A model generated the notes under the pieces. That model made no database searches. It worked only from the letters and a program-made list of their open reading frames with translations, and was not told the DNA's origin. From positions 186,001 to 250,000 of the forward strand of contig JAIMBD010000003.1 of assembly GCA_023511625.1 (NCBI GenBank): a DNA stretch of 64,000 nucleotides. Direction: 5' to 3'. The stretch's first letter is position 1. The number at the start of each line of letters is the position of its first letter. The translations under genes and the position numbers were made by a program. Below are positions 27,734 through 36,024 of the stretch, one piece after another. Origin of the DNA: Bacillota bacterium (GTDB lineage Bacteria > Bacillota > Sulfobacillia > Sulfobacillales > Sulfobacillaceae).

Positions 27734-28207
27734 TCAGGAGGCGTGGGCCGGAGCCAACGGTCGCACCGTCACCAGGATTTCGGTGCGCGGCGCCACCACC
27801 AGCGCCCGCACCGAAATGCGGTAGAGGCCGTCTCCGATGGCAACGATCCGCCCGTCAAAGAGGTGGAAGACCGCGTCGGCCGTGAGGCGGTCGATGGCCG
27901 TGCCCAACAGCGCGTCGGCAAAGGGGCGCAAGGCCGCCACCACAGGAGCGGCAGGAACCGGTCCAGGCAACACCGAGATGCTGACCGTCTCAACGGCCGG
28001 CTGCTGGCTGGCTTGCCAGTTGAGCCGATCGAGGTCGCGGCCAAGCCGCGCGGCGGTCGTCTGCCAACGGTAGGCCGTGGCCTGCCAGCTGCGGGCAGCG
28101 GCTTGACAAGCCGAAACTTGGCGGGCCATGACCCCCGTGGCCAGGCCTGCCCCCAAAAGGCCCCCCAATACCATCCCTACCCACCCCGGCCGCCGGCTGA
28201 ACTTCAT
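27734..28207 (-). CDS. Single-pass membrane protein, YtrI-like sporulation protein candidate
   Basis: 157 residues from ATG 28207 on the minus strand. A basic start (MKFSRRPGW) leads into one transmembrane helix (residues 10-27), a helical stretch likely to be coiled coil (about 33-67), and a C-terminal alpha/beta domain with a helix region ending in TADAVFHLFDGR and strands YRISVRALVVAPRTEILVTVRPL. This layout, and the strand pattern at the end, recall the B. subtilis sporulation membrane protein YtrI; that comparison is from memory. It is the only minus-strand gene in the 1-37 kb region, set between rnj and tepA and against their direction. No good ribosome site is visible. Confidence 0.55.
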   Translation of the reverse strand: MKFSRRPGWVGMVLGGLLGAGLATGVMARQVSACQAAARSWQATAYRWQTTAARLGRDLDRLNWQASQQPAVETVSISVLPGPVPAAPVVAALRPFADALLGTAIDRLTADAVFHLFDGRIVAIGDGLYRISVRALVVAPRTEILVTVRPLAPAHAS

Positions 28208-28412
28208 GGCGGGGGTTCCCAAGGCGCGAGATGCGACGGGATCCCGCTCGCCGCCGGTCTTACCTGGCTCGGGCTCTGGCCGTGCCCAGCCCGTGCGCGC
28301 ATCGTCATCCCCTCTCTTGGTCTGGATCAGAACTATGCGCCGGACGCGGTATTAAAACCCGCCGAGCCGAAACACTAATGGCGTGGAGTCCAACCGAGAA
28401 GGGAGGGGTGGT

Positions 28413-29189
28413 ATGCGTCCACCCGGGGTGCGGCAGTTGCGCGAAGAGGTGGGCGAACCGGACCTTTCTCGCGCGCGGCGGGCCGAAGGGCGTGAGAGCG
28501 GGGAACCGGCAGAGGTGACGCCACCCAGGCGGGTCTCATCGATCCACACGTTGGTCATCATCGGGCAGATCGAAGGCCATGTGGTGTTGCCGGCGCAGAA
28601 TAAGACCACAAAGTATGAGCACGTGATTCCGCAACTGGTGGCCATCGAGGAAAATCCCGACATCGAAGGCCTTCTCCTGATTCTCAACACCGTCGGGGGA
28701 GACGTGGAGGCCGGGCTGGCTTTGGCCGAAATGGTGGCCAGCATGTCCAAACCCACCGTTTCTCTGGTCCTGGGTGGCGGCCATTCCATCGGGGGACCGG
28801 TAGCCGTGGCCGCCGACTATTCCTTCATTGCACCCACGGCCACCATGACCATCCATCCCATCCGCATGAACGGGCTGGTCATCGGGGTGCCGCAAACCTA
28901 CGAGTACCTCGACAAGATGCAGGACCGGGTGGTGCACTTCATCACGCAGCACTCGCACATCAGCGAAGAGAAATACCGGGAGCTGATGTTTCGCACCGGC
29001 GAACTGGCTCGCGACATCGGGACGGTCCTGGTGGGCAAAGACGCGGTCGAGATCGGGCTCATCGACGCCGTGGGCGGCGTGGAGGACGCGCTGGACAAAC
29101 TGCACCAATTGGTGGCAGCCCGCCGGTTGGCTCGGCGCCGGGCCGGGCGCGGTCGGCGCGGAGTGGTGCGGCGCGTGCCGGTCCAATAG
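28413..29189 (+). CDS. tepA: TepA, ClpP-like translocation-enhancing/sporulation protein
   Basis: A ClpP-fold protein; B. subtilis TepA acts in the spore and was once linked to protein export. ATG 28413 follows AAGGGAGGGG and gives 258 residues. After a charged, probably disordered N-terminus (1-40) the fold shows [18 protein letters not shown], the nucleophile in GGGHSIGGP (Ser at about residue 125) and the catalytic His in TIHPIRMNG. The C-terminus is Arg-rich ([14 protein letters not shown]). The order rnj-tepA-ylzJ-ftsK is conserved with Bacillus. Confidence 0.93.
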   Translation: MRPPGVRQLREEVGEPDLSRARRAEGRESGEPAEVTPPRRVSSIHTLVIIGQIEGHVVLPAQNKTTKYEHVIPQLVAIEENPDIEGLLLILNTVGGDVEAGLALAEMVASMSKPTVSLVLGGGHSIGGPVAVAADYSFIAPTATMTIHPIRMNGLVIGVPQTYEYLDKMQDRVVHFITQHSHISEEKYRELMFRTGELARDIGTVLVGKDAVEIGLIDAVGGVEDALDKLHQLVAARRLARRRAGRGRRGVVRRVPVQ

Positions 29190-29240
29190 CCCCGGACGGA
29201 AGCCGGCTGGATTGCAGTGCGGAAGAGGAGGGGGAAGACC

Positions 29241-29447
29241 ATGCTGTACACGCCGATGCCCTGGGAGATGATCTTTCCCGAGCCGGTCGAGGCACAAGAC
29301 CAGCTGTGGGTCTCCGTCCGCGGGCGCCTATGCCAGGTGCGCCGGGGCCCTGACGGCTGGCCGCGCATCGAGCGCCTGGTATCTACAGACCCCCAAGACT
29401 ACCTGGAACCGGCCCTCAATCCCCATCAGGCGCTGTTTACGCTATAA
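29241..29447 (+). CDS. ylzJ: YlzJ-like protein
   Basis: A 68-residue protein of the YlzJ family, known only in spore formers and without assigned function. ATG 29241 follows GAGGAGGGGGAAG. It begins MLYTPMPWEMIFPEP, the family signature, and ends in NPHQALFTL. It follows tepA, as in B. subtilis. Confidence 0.88.
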   Translation: MLYTPMPWEMIFPEPVEAQDQLWVSVRGRLCQVRRGPDGWPRIERLVSTDPQDYLEPALNPHQALFTL

Positions 29448-29506
29448 GGGCCTCGGCATAAACGCCGTCGCTTCCCATAGCCTTCACTGACGGGGGGGGA
29501 GGGACG

Positions 29507-30271
29507 GTGTGGGAAGCGGTGTGGCTGGGCGTGGTCCAAGGGTTGACCGAGTTTCTCCCGGTCAGCTCTTCGGGCCACCTGGTGTTGCTACGCGCCTTTT
29601 GGGGCCAAGGCGGTGGGGGGGCCGTGACGGAAATCGGGGCCCACCTCGGCACGCTGGTCGCCGTGGTCTTGGCCTATCGCGGGCGCCTTGGGCCCTGGGC
29701 GCTGGGGGTGGTGCGCGGCGAGGCGGCGGCCCGACATCTGTTGGGCCTTTTGGTGGTGGCTAGCCTGCCGGCCGTGGCGGTGGGGCTGGCCGTCAACCGC
29801 TGGTCTTCGGCATGGTTCGTACCGGCGGTGGCGGCTTGGGGATGGCTCGGCAGCACTGTAGCGATTTGGGCCACGCCGCCGCCGGGCAGCCAGCACTCGG
29901 TGCCCCTTCAGGCGTGGACGTGGCGGCAGGCCTTGCTGGTGGGACTGGCGCAGGCGTTGGCGCTATGCCCGGGGCTGTCCCGATCCGGCGCCACCGTCAT
30001 GGTCGCCCGGCGTTTGGGGCTCGAGCCGGAAGAGGCGGCCCTGTTCTCGCTCTGGATGGCGTTGGTGGCCGTCAGCGGCGCTGTGGTGCTCAATCTTCCC
30101 GCCTTGTGGGAACAGGGCGCCCGGTGGCTGCCGACGGCCGCTACGGCGTTGGGCGCGGGCCTTTTAGCCATTCGCTGGTTGCGCGGGGCCCTCTCTGGTC
30201 CCCACTGGGGGCGCTTCGGCTGGTACACCTTGGTGCTGGCCTCCGTGGCCTTCTGGTGGGGGACACGCTGA
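29507..30271 (+). CDS. uppP: Undecaprenyl-diphosphatase
   Basis: A multi-pass membrane phosphatase that recycles the lipid carrier for peptidoglycan and confers bacitracin tolerance. 254 residues from GTG 29507 behind GGGGGGGAGGG. Both active-site motifs are present: VQGLTEFLPVSSSGHLVL near the start and CPGLSRSGATVMVARRLG near residue 165. About seven to eight hydrophobic segments fit BacA/UppP. It lies between ylzJ and ftsK, which is not its place in Bacillus. Confidence 0.96.
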   Translation: MWEAVWLGVVQGLTEFLPVSSSGHLVLLRAFWGQGGGGAVTEIGAHLGTLVAVVLAYRGRLGPWALGVVRGEAAARHLLGLLVVASLPAVAVGLAVNRWSSAWFVPAVAAWGWLGSTVAIWATPPPGSQHSVPLQAWTWRQALLVGLAQALALCPGLSRSGATVMVARRLGLEPEEAALFSLWMALVAVSGAVVLNLPALWEQGARWLPTAATALGAGLLAIRWLRGALSGPHWGRFGWYTLVLASVAFWWGTR

Positions 30272-30293
30272 GCTAGGGCTTTGGGGCAATTTC

Positions 30294-30302
30294 TGGTAGA
30301 AT
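30294..30302 (+). promoter_or_regulatory. Extended -10 promoter for ftsK
   Basis: TG (30294-30295), G, TAGAAT (30297-30302), 40 nt before the GTG start. No convincing -35 is present. The ATG at 30301 falls inside the -10 element, which argues against it as the ftsK start. Confidence 0.5.
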
Positions 30303-30342
30303 GCTGCCCAAAAGCCCAAGGCCGAGGGGGAAGAGGCTAACG

Positions 30343-32523
30343 GTGAAGCGCGACCGGCGCACGGATCGGCATGGTTGGGAGGCACTGGCTCCCGAGGTGC
30401 GGCGGCAGGTCGGCGCCTTGCTGGTGGTGGCAGTGGGCCTCGTAGGGTACGCCGCCTTGATTTGGCCACAAGGCTGGGCGGCGCGGGCCCTAGCGCAGGG
30501 GCTGAAGGTCACGTTGGGCCTGTTGGCGTGGTGCGTTCCGGGCCTGGTGGCGGGATTCGGGGCCTTGCAGCTGATGCGGCCGCAGGGGCCAGGGTGGCAT
30601 CGGCCGACGGGGGTGGCGCTGGCGTCGTTGGGGCTCGACCTCGGGCTGGGTTGGGCCAGTCCCGCCTGGGGCGGCTGGATCGGGGCACATTTGGCCGGCG
30701 CGTTGGAAGAGGCGCTGGGCGCAGCCGGTACGGTGGTGCTGGCGCTGTTGGCGCTGGTGGTGGGGATCGTAGTGGGCGGGGAACTGGAAGCCGCCACCCT
30801 CTTTCGGGGGCTCGGGCAAGGCTTGGCCTGGGCCGGGCAGGGACTGGCCGCCTTGGTCGTCATGGGCGTGCGGGCGCTGCGCGACTGGGTGGCCACACCG
30901 GTGGTCGAGGACGCGCCCGCGGCCACGCCGGTGATTCCCGCAAAAAAACGTCCGGCCGCACGTCAAGCCTCCCCGTCGGGCCCGCCTTCCCCGCCCAAGG
31001 CCTCCGGGGCTTCACCTGCACCCGCCCCCGAACCGCCGCCCCCACCTCCGGCGCCGCCGTGGCCGCGCGCCGGGCAAGGGTGGCGTCCGCCGCCCCTGAC
31101 GTTGCTCGAGGCGCGCGAGGGCCATCGTGGCGGGGGGCGGTCGTCGCCCTCGGCCGCGGAGCGGGCCGAGGTGCTGCGTACAGCGCTGGCCCAATTTGGC
31201 ATCGAGGTCAAGCTGGGAGAGGTCAGCCAGGGACCTGCCATCACCCGCTTTGAGATCATTCCTCCGCCAGGGGTCAAGGTGGCGCGCATTCTCAGCCTGG
31301 CCGACGACATCGCCCTATCCTTGGCCGCTGCGGGGGTGCGCATCGAGGCGCCGATCCCCGGGAAATCGGCCATCGGGATCGAGGTGCCCAATCCGGAGGT
31401 CACCCCGGTGTTGCTGCGAGAGGTCCTCGAAAGCCGAGAGTTCGCCGTCTCGCCTTCGCCGTTGACGGTGGCCTTGGGGAAAGACGTGGCCGGGGCGCCG
31501 GTGGTGACGGCCCTGGACCAGATGCCGCACCTGTTGGTGGCCGGGGCCACCGGTTCGGGCAAGAGCGTGCTCATCAACGTCCTGATCACCAGCCTGTTGT
31601 TCCGGGCCAGCCCCGAGATGGTCCGCCTGTTGCTGATCGACCCCAAGGTGGTCGAGCTCTCGGTATACAACGGCATCCCCCACCTTTTGGGACCGGTCGT
31701 GACCGATCCCAAGAAAGCGGCCATGGCCCTGCGCTGGGCCGTCAAGGAAATGGAGCGCCGGTACCGGTTGTTCGCCGACGTCGGCGTGCGCGACATCCAC
31801 CGGTATAACCAGTGGGCCGGCGAACACCACGAGGAGCCCTTGCCGTATGTGGTGGTGATCATCGACGAGCTGGCGGACCTGATGATGGTGGCGCCAGCGG
31901 ACGTCGAGGAGTCCATCGCCCGATTGGCGCAGATGGCCCGGGCGTGCGGGATGCACCTCGTGGTCGCCACCCAACGCCCTTCGGTCGATGTCATCACCGG
32001 CACCATCAAGGCCAACATCCCCTCGCGAATCGCCTTTGCCGTCTCGAGCCAGATCGACTCCCGCACCATCCTCGATGGTCCGGGCGCGGAGAAGTTGTTG
32101 GGGCGGGGAGACATGTTGTTTTACCCGGTGGGGGCGGCCAAGCCCATCCGCTTGCAGGGCGCCTTAATCCGGGAGAAGGAGATCGAGGCCATCGTGGCGC
32201 ACCTGGCGGCCGAGGGCAAGCCGCCCCCGTCGGCGCTGGAGCTCGATGCCGGCGAAGACGATGCGCCCACCGAGACGCCCGACAGCGACCCGCTGTTCGT
32301 CGATGCCTTGGCGTTGGTGGTGGAGACCCGGCAGGCCTCGGCTTCGATGCTGCAGCGCCGCTTTCGCATCGGCTACGCCCGGGCCGCGCGGCTCATCGAC
32401 GCCATGGAGGAACGCGGATTTGTGGGACCCCAAGAGGGCGCGCGGGCGCGAGAGGTGCGCCTGACCCTGGATCAGTTTCGGCGCCTGTTTTCTTCGTTGC
32501 CGCCGTCCTCGACCTCGGGATAG
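30343..32523 (+). CDS. ftsK: DNA translocase FtsK/SpoIIIE
   Basis: A hexameric membrane-anchored motor that pumps DNA through the division or sporulation septum. GTG 30343 ([11 protein letters not shown]) follows GAGGGGGAAGAGG; 726 residues. Order: four to five N-terminal membrane helices (about 20-185), a Pro-rich linker (about 190-250), the alpha domain, the beta RecA-like motor with Walker [11 protein letters not shown] at about 402-410 and Walker [13 protein letters not shown], and the winged-helix gamma domain ([24 protein letters not shown]) that reads KOPS/SRS sites. The size matches B. subtilis SpoIIIE (787) better than long FtsK. It closes the tepA-ylzJ-ftsK block. Confidence 0.96.
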   Translation: MKRDRRTDRHGWEALAPEVRRQVGALLVVAVGLVGYAALIWPQGWAARALAQGLKVTLGLLAWCVPGLVAGFGALQLMRPQGPGWHRPTGVALASLGLDLGLGWASPAWGGWIGAHLAGALEEALGAAGTVVLALLALVVGIVVGGELEAATLFRGLGQGLAWAGQGLAALVVMGVRALRDWVATPVVEDAPAATPVIPAKKRPAARQASPSGPPSPPKASGASPAPAPEPPPPPPAPPWPRAGQGWRPPPLTLLEAREGHRGGGRSSPSAAERAEVLRTALAQFGIEVKLGEVSQGPAITRFEIIPPPGVKVARILSLADDIALSLAAAGVRIEAPIPGKSAIGIEVPNPEVTPVLLREVLESREFAVSPSPLTVALGKDVAGAPVVTALDQMPHLLVAGATGSGKSVLINVLITSLLFRASPEMVRLLLIDPKVVELSVYNGIPHLLGPVVTDPKKAAMALRWAVKEMERRYRLFADVGVRDIHRYNQWAGEHHEEPLPYVVVIIDELADLMMVAPADVEESIARLAQMARACGMHLVVATQRPSVDVITGTIKANIPSRIAFAVSSQIDSRTILDGPGAEKLLGRGDMLFYPVGAAKPIRLQGALIREKEIEAIVAHLAAEGKPPPSALELDAGEDDAPTETPDSDPLFVDALALVVETRQASASMLQRRFRIGYARAARLIDAMEERGFVGPQEGARAREVRLTLDQFRRLFSSLPPSSTSG

Positions 32524-32545
32524 GTCGGACAGAAAGGGGTCGCGG

Positions 32546-33550
32546 ATGCCCACGCCCTCGGTGCCGGGAACGCGCCTTTTGGGACCCGACGCCAATACGT
32601 GGCTCGTCGTCAACCCTGCCGCCCGTCGGGGGGCGGTCGCCTTTGCCGAGGCCCGGGCCTGGCTTAAAGCAGCCGTGCGGCTCTCGGGGGCGTTTATGCC
32701 GACGTCGCTGGAGGCGATGACGGCGCTTTTGCGGCGCGCCGTCGATGTCGGCGTGGAACGGGTGGTGGTGGGCGGGGGCGACGGCACCCTCTCCCACGCC
32801 GCCCAGGTGCTGCAGCAGACGCCGGTGGCGATGGGCGTCTTGCCGCTCGGCACCGGGAACACCTTCGCCTGGGGACTGGGACTCGGCCCGCGGTGGCACC
32901 ACTGGCTGGAGGTCATCCGCCAGGGTTGGGCCGTGCCCATGGACCTTGGCGAAGCCGAGGCCTCGGGGGAGCGCCGAGTCTTTCTCAACTCGGCCACCAT
33001 CGGCGTGAGCGAAGCCCTGGTCGAGTTATTGAGTCAAGAGGCCAAGCGGCGCCTCGGATGGTGGGCCTGGCCGCTCGCGTTCCGCCGGGCGCTGAAGGCC
33101 ACTCCCGCCATCGCCGTGCGCCTGGGCCGGGCGGACGGCGAAGATCGTTTCGTCACGCGCCAGCTGGTGGTGGCCAACGGCCGGACGGTGGCCGGTCCCA
33201 TCCCGACCTCGCCCTTGGCCTCGCCGTGGGACGGGTGGCTGGACGTGTTTTGCCTTGGAGGACCGAGCGAGGGGGAGATCCTCTGCGCCACGGTCCGGGT
33301 GTTGACCGGCCACCACGTGCGGGCTGCCGCCTCGCACTATCAGCGCGCCCGCACCCTGACACTGGAGGCCGAACCTCCGGCACGGCTCGATGTCGACGGC
33401 GAACTGTGGCGGCTGACTCCGGTGCGGTTTTCGGTCAAGCCGCGCGCCTTGTGGGTGGTGGCGCCAGTATCCCCGGAGGCGCCGCAGGGCCGTTCCGCCT
33501 TGCACCTGTTTGTGCCGCCCCCCCGGCCCGGGCACGCCCTTCGCGCGTGA
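32546..33550 (+). CDS. Diacylglycerol/sphingosine-kinase-family lipid kinase
   Basis: A 334-residue member of the DAGK catalytic family (DgkB/YegS type). It shows WLVVNPAARRGA, the phosphate-binding VVVGGGDGTLSHAA and LPLGTGNTFAWGLG, and the C-terminal beta-sandwich strand DVDGELW typical of the fold. The lipid substrate (diacylglycerol, undecaprenol or another) cannot be assigned. ATG 32546 is 22 nt after ftsK and could be co-transcribed with it. Confidence 0.87.
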   Translation: MPTPSVPGTRLLGPDANTWLVVNPAARRGAVAFAEARAWLKAAVRLSGAFMPTSLEAMTALLRRAVDVGVERVVVGGGDGTLSHAAQVLQQTPVAMGVLPLGTGNTFAWGLGLGPRWHHWLEVIRQGWAVPMDLGEAEASGERRVFLNSATIGVSEALVELLSQEAKRRLGWWAWPLAFRRALKATPAIAVRLGRADGEDRFVTRQLVVANGRTVAGPIPTSPLASPWDGWLDVFCLGGPSEGEILCATVRVLTGHHVRAAASHYQRARTLTLEAEPPARLDVDGELWRLTPVRFSVKPRALWVVAPVSPEAPQGRSALHLFVPPPRPGHALRA

Positions 33551-33559
33551 GGCGTCCCG

Positions 33560-33588
33560 GCAAATCCCTAGAGGCCCCTGCATACCCA
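33560..33588 (+). promoter_or_regulatory. Candidate sigma-E (mother-cell) promoter for yhbH-spoVR-prkA
   Basis: GCAAATC (33560-33566) matches the sigma-E -35 KMATATT at 5 of 7 positions. It is followed by a 14-nt spacer and CATACCCA (33581-33588), resembling the CATACAAT -10. All three downstream homologues belong to the sigma-E regulon in B. subtilis. Confidence 0.45.
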
Positions 33589-33612
33589 TCCAAAGGGAAG
33601 GGGGGCAAGAAG

Positions 33613-34719
33613 ATGGCGGCGTGGGACTGGGATTGGGCCCTAGACCGCAAGCCTGCCATCGACGCCGCACGCCATCGCCAGCGGCTGGCCGAGGCCATCC
33701 GTGCCCATCTAGCGACGTTGGCCGTGGCCGAAATCTGGACCGCTGGGGAGCCGGCGGGGACGGTGCGGATTCCCCAGGAGTGGCTTAAGGAACCGGCTTT
33801 TCGGTATCGCGACGGCGAAGAGCGGGAGACGTCGCTCCCTCCGGGTCCCAGAGCCGAGGAGGGCTTGGTTCGGCCAGGCCTAGGAGCCGGCGAGGCGGTG
33901 TGGGACGTCGAAATCGATGCGGCCGAGGTGGAGGCCGTGGCCTTGGCCGAGCTCGGACTGCCCTGGTTGCGGGCGCGCGGAGCGGCCCTGATCCCGGCGG
34001 CGTCGGTCACCTTCGAAGGCCTGGCAACGACGGGGCCCTGGAGCCGACTCGACCGGCGCCGGAGCCTGCGAGAAGCCTGGATTCGCCAGGCGCGAACAGG
34101 GCTTGGGGGACCGGTGCGGCTCCGGCCTCCCGATCTGCGCTTCCGCCGTTGGGCCGACGCCGAGGCGCCCCGACATCAGGCCGTGGTGATCGCCATGCGG
34201 GATGTCTCCGGATCCATGGGGGACTTCAAAAAGCGCATGGTCCGCCTGTTTTCGCATTGGATGTTGCGCTTTCTGCGCTCGCGCTACGAGGCGGTGGAGA
34301 CGGTGTTTTTGGTGCACCACGCGCAGGCGCGAGAGGTGGGGGAAGAGGAGTTCTTCCACCTCGGTGAGAGCGGCGGCACGCGGGTTTCGGCCGTCTACGC
34401 CCTCTGTCGCGAGGTCATTCGCACGCGCTATCCGCCGTGGGCGTGGAATCTTTACCCGCTGCATTTCTCCGACGGTGACAACTGGTCGGAGGCGGACAAC
34501 CGCCGGGCCCGCGACCTCGTGCGCGAGATGCTGCCGTGGGTGAATCGGTTTGGGTACGCGGAGATTCGGGAGCAGAGAAGCCCTTCCCAGCTCATGCGCC
34601 ACCTGACGGCCTTGGCCGATCCGCGGCTGGCGGCCGTGGCCATCGCCCGGGAAACCGATCTCTGGCCGGCGCTCAGGACCATGTTTCCGCGCGGGCTCGA
34701 GTCGGCCGAAGACCGCTGA
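33613..34719 (+). CDS. yhbH: YhbH/YeaH-family protein (UPF0229)
   Basis: 368 residues from ATG 33613 behind AAGGGGGGCAAG. The C-terminal half is a von Willebrand-A-like domain with an intact metal site MRDVSGSMGDFKKRM (near residue 195), then FLVHHAQAREV and GGTRVS. The N-terminal half is charged. YhbH/YeaH genes are almost always linked to prkA and spoVR; the three occur in that order here. The role is thought to be in stress or spore signalling with PrkA, but the mechanism is unknown. A frame open upstream into the lipid kinase gene shows no family match. Confidence 0.93.
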   Translation: MAAWDWDWALDRKPAIDAARHRQRLAEAIRAHLATLAVAEIWTAGEPAGTVRIPQEWLKEPAFRYRDGEERETSLPPGPRAEEGLVRPGLGAGEAVWDVEIDAAEVEAVALAELGLPWLRARGAALIPAASVTFEGLATTGPWSRLDRRRSLREAWIRQARTGLGGPVRLRPPDLRFRRWADAEAPRHQAVVIAMRDVSGSMGDFKKRMVRLFSHWMLRFLRSRYEAVETVFLVHHAQAREVGEEEFFHLGESGGTRVSAVYALCREVIRTRYPPWAWNLYPLHFSDGDNWSEADNRRARDLVREMLPWVNRFGYAEIREQRSPSQLMRHLTALADPRLAAVAIARETDLWPALRTMFPRGLESAEDR

Positions 34720-34803
34720 CTGCGCGCCCACGGCGCCTTCGCGCGGCAACACCGTCACTGCCGTTCAGCCCAGCTGGGTCCAGTCAAGAAGGGAAGAGGG
34801 GCC

Positions 34804-36024
34804 ATGGGGGCGATTCCCGACGATGCCATCCTGTGGGAGCTGGCGCGCGCTCTGGGGCTCGATCCGGGTCCGGTGGCCATCCGGCGGGTGCCGGCCGTTG
34901 CCTTGGACACCTTGGCCGCTTACCTGTTGCCTGGCCGCATGCACCACTGGAGTTTGGGGCGCCGTTACGAGCACATCCGCCGCAGCGGCGTCCGCATCCA
35001 CGAGGTGGTGGTGCCCGGCTGTCCGGCCACGGTGTACCTGTGGGCCGCCAATGCCCCGGTCCTGGACCTGGTCGTGCGCTGCCACGCCCTGGCCCACGCC
35101 GATTTCATTCGTCACAACGCGTATTTTGCCGGCGTTCCCCAAGACTTGACCGAGCGCGTGACCGATCAAGCGGCGCGGGTGCGGCGCTACGCCGCGCGCT
35201 ACGGGCAAGAGGCGGTCGAGGCCGTGCTGGATGCGGCCTTGGCCTTGGCACTGGGGGCGGGCGCCACGGCCCCAGTCCTCGGCCAGGCGACGAGCGACGA
35301 CCTACTCGGTCTCATCGCCGCGCGGGCCCCCGGTCTTCAACCGTGGCAGCGCGATCTGGTGGCCATGGTGCGGGCTGAAACCGTGCCGCTTGCGGCCCAG
35401 TTGCGCACGGCGGTGGCCAACGAGGGGTGGGCCACCTTTTGGCATCGCCGCATGGTCCGGGCGTTGGAGCTGGACGGCGAGGCCTCGGTGGAGTTTGCCC
35501 GCGTGCACGCGATGGTGACCGGCTGCCAGCCAGGGGACCTCAATCCCTATGCCCTGGGAGAGGCGCTGTTTGAGGCGGTGGTCGCCCGCGGGGGCACCGC
35601 GGCCGCATTCCGAGCGCGGCAGGCGGAGGATGACGTAAGCCTCGTGCGCAACCATTGCGATCTTGCCGTGGCGGTCCGCCTGGGAGGGCCCGAAGCCGGG
35701 ACCGCCGAGGCCTTTGGAGCTTGGCGCGACGCCCTCCTGCGCCGCGTGGGTTGGAACCGCTTGCCGCAGATCGCGGTCGAGTCGGTCAACCATCGGGGAC
35801 GCGGGGAACTTTATCTGTGTCATCGGTACGACGGGCGGGAGCTCGACCTCGATGCGGCTGTCGGGGCCTTGGCCTTGGTGGCCCGGCTGTGGGGTCGGCC
35901 GGTGCACCTTCAGACCGTATCTGCCGGTCGCTCCCGACTGCTTTCGCACGACGGCCGGTCGCCAGTGGAGGCGGTGCTGCCGCCCGGGGGAGGAGAGAGG
36001 CCGTGGAGTTGTGGGAAGCCGTAA
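34804..36024 (+). CDS. spoVR: SpoVR family protein
   Basis: 406 residues, shorter than the B. subtilis protein (468). Hallmarks are HHWSLGRRYEHI, the NAPVLDLVVRCHALAHADFIRHN stretch (only part is diagnostic) and the highly conserved ANEGWATFWHRRMV, with VTGCQPGDLNPYALGEALFE. SpoVR is needed for spore cortex formation in Bacillus and works with PrkA and YhbH in many bacteria. ATG 34804 follows GAAGGGAAGAGG. The last 22 nt overlap the prkA start. Confidence 0.92.
   Translation: MGAIPDDAILWELARALGLDPGPVAIRRVPAVALDTLAAYLLPGRMHHWSLGRRYEHIRRSGVRIHEVVVPGCPATVYLWAANAPVLDLVVRCHALAHADFIRHNAYFAGVPQDLTERVTDQAARVRRYAARYGQEAVEAVLDAALALALGAGATAPVLGQATSDDLLGLIAARAPGLQPWQRDLVAMVRAETVPLAAQLRTAVANEGWATFWHRRMVRALELDGEASVEFARVHAMVTGCQPGDLNPYALGEALFEAVVARGGTAAAFRARQAEDDVSLVRNHCDLAVAVRLGGPEAGTAEAFGAWRDALLRRVGWNRLPQIAVESVNHRGRGELYLCHRYDGRELDLDAAVGALALVARLWGRPVHLQTVSAGRSRLLSHDGRSPVEAVLPPGGGERPWSCGKP

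Noticed and set aside
28318-28355. Promoter before tepA (TATTAA at 28350)
   Set aside because: No -35 at 16-18 nt and no extended -10.
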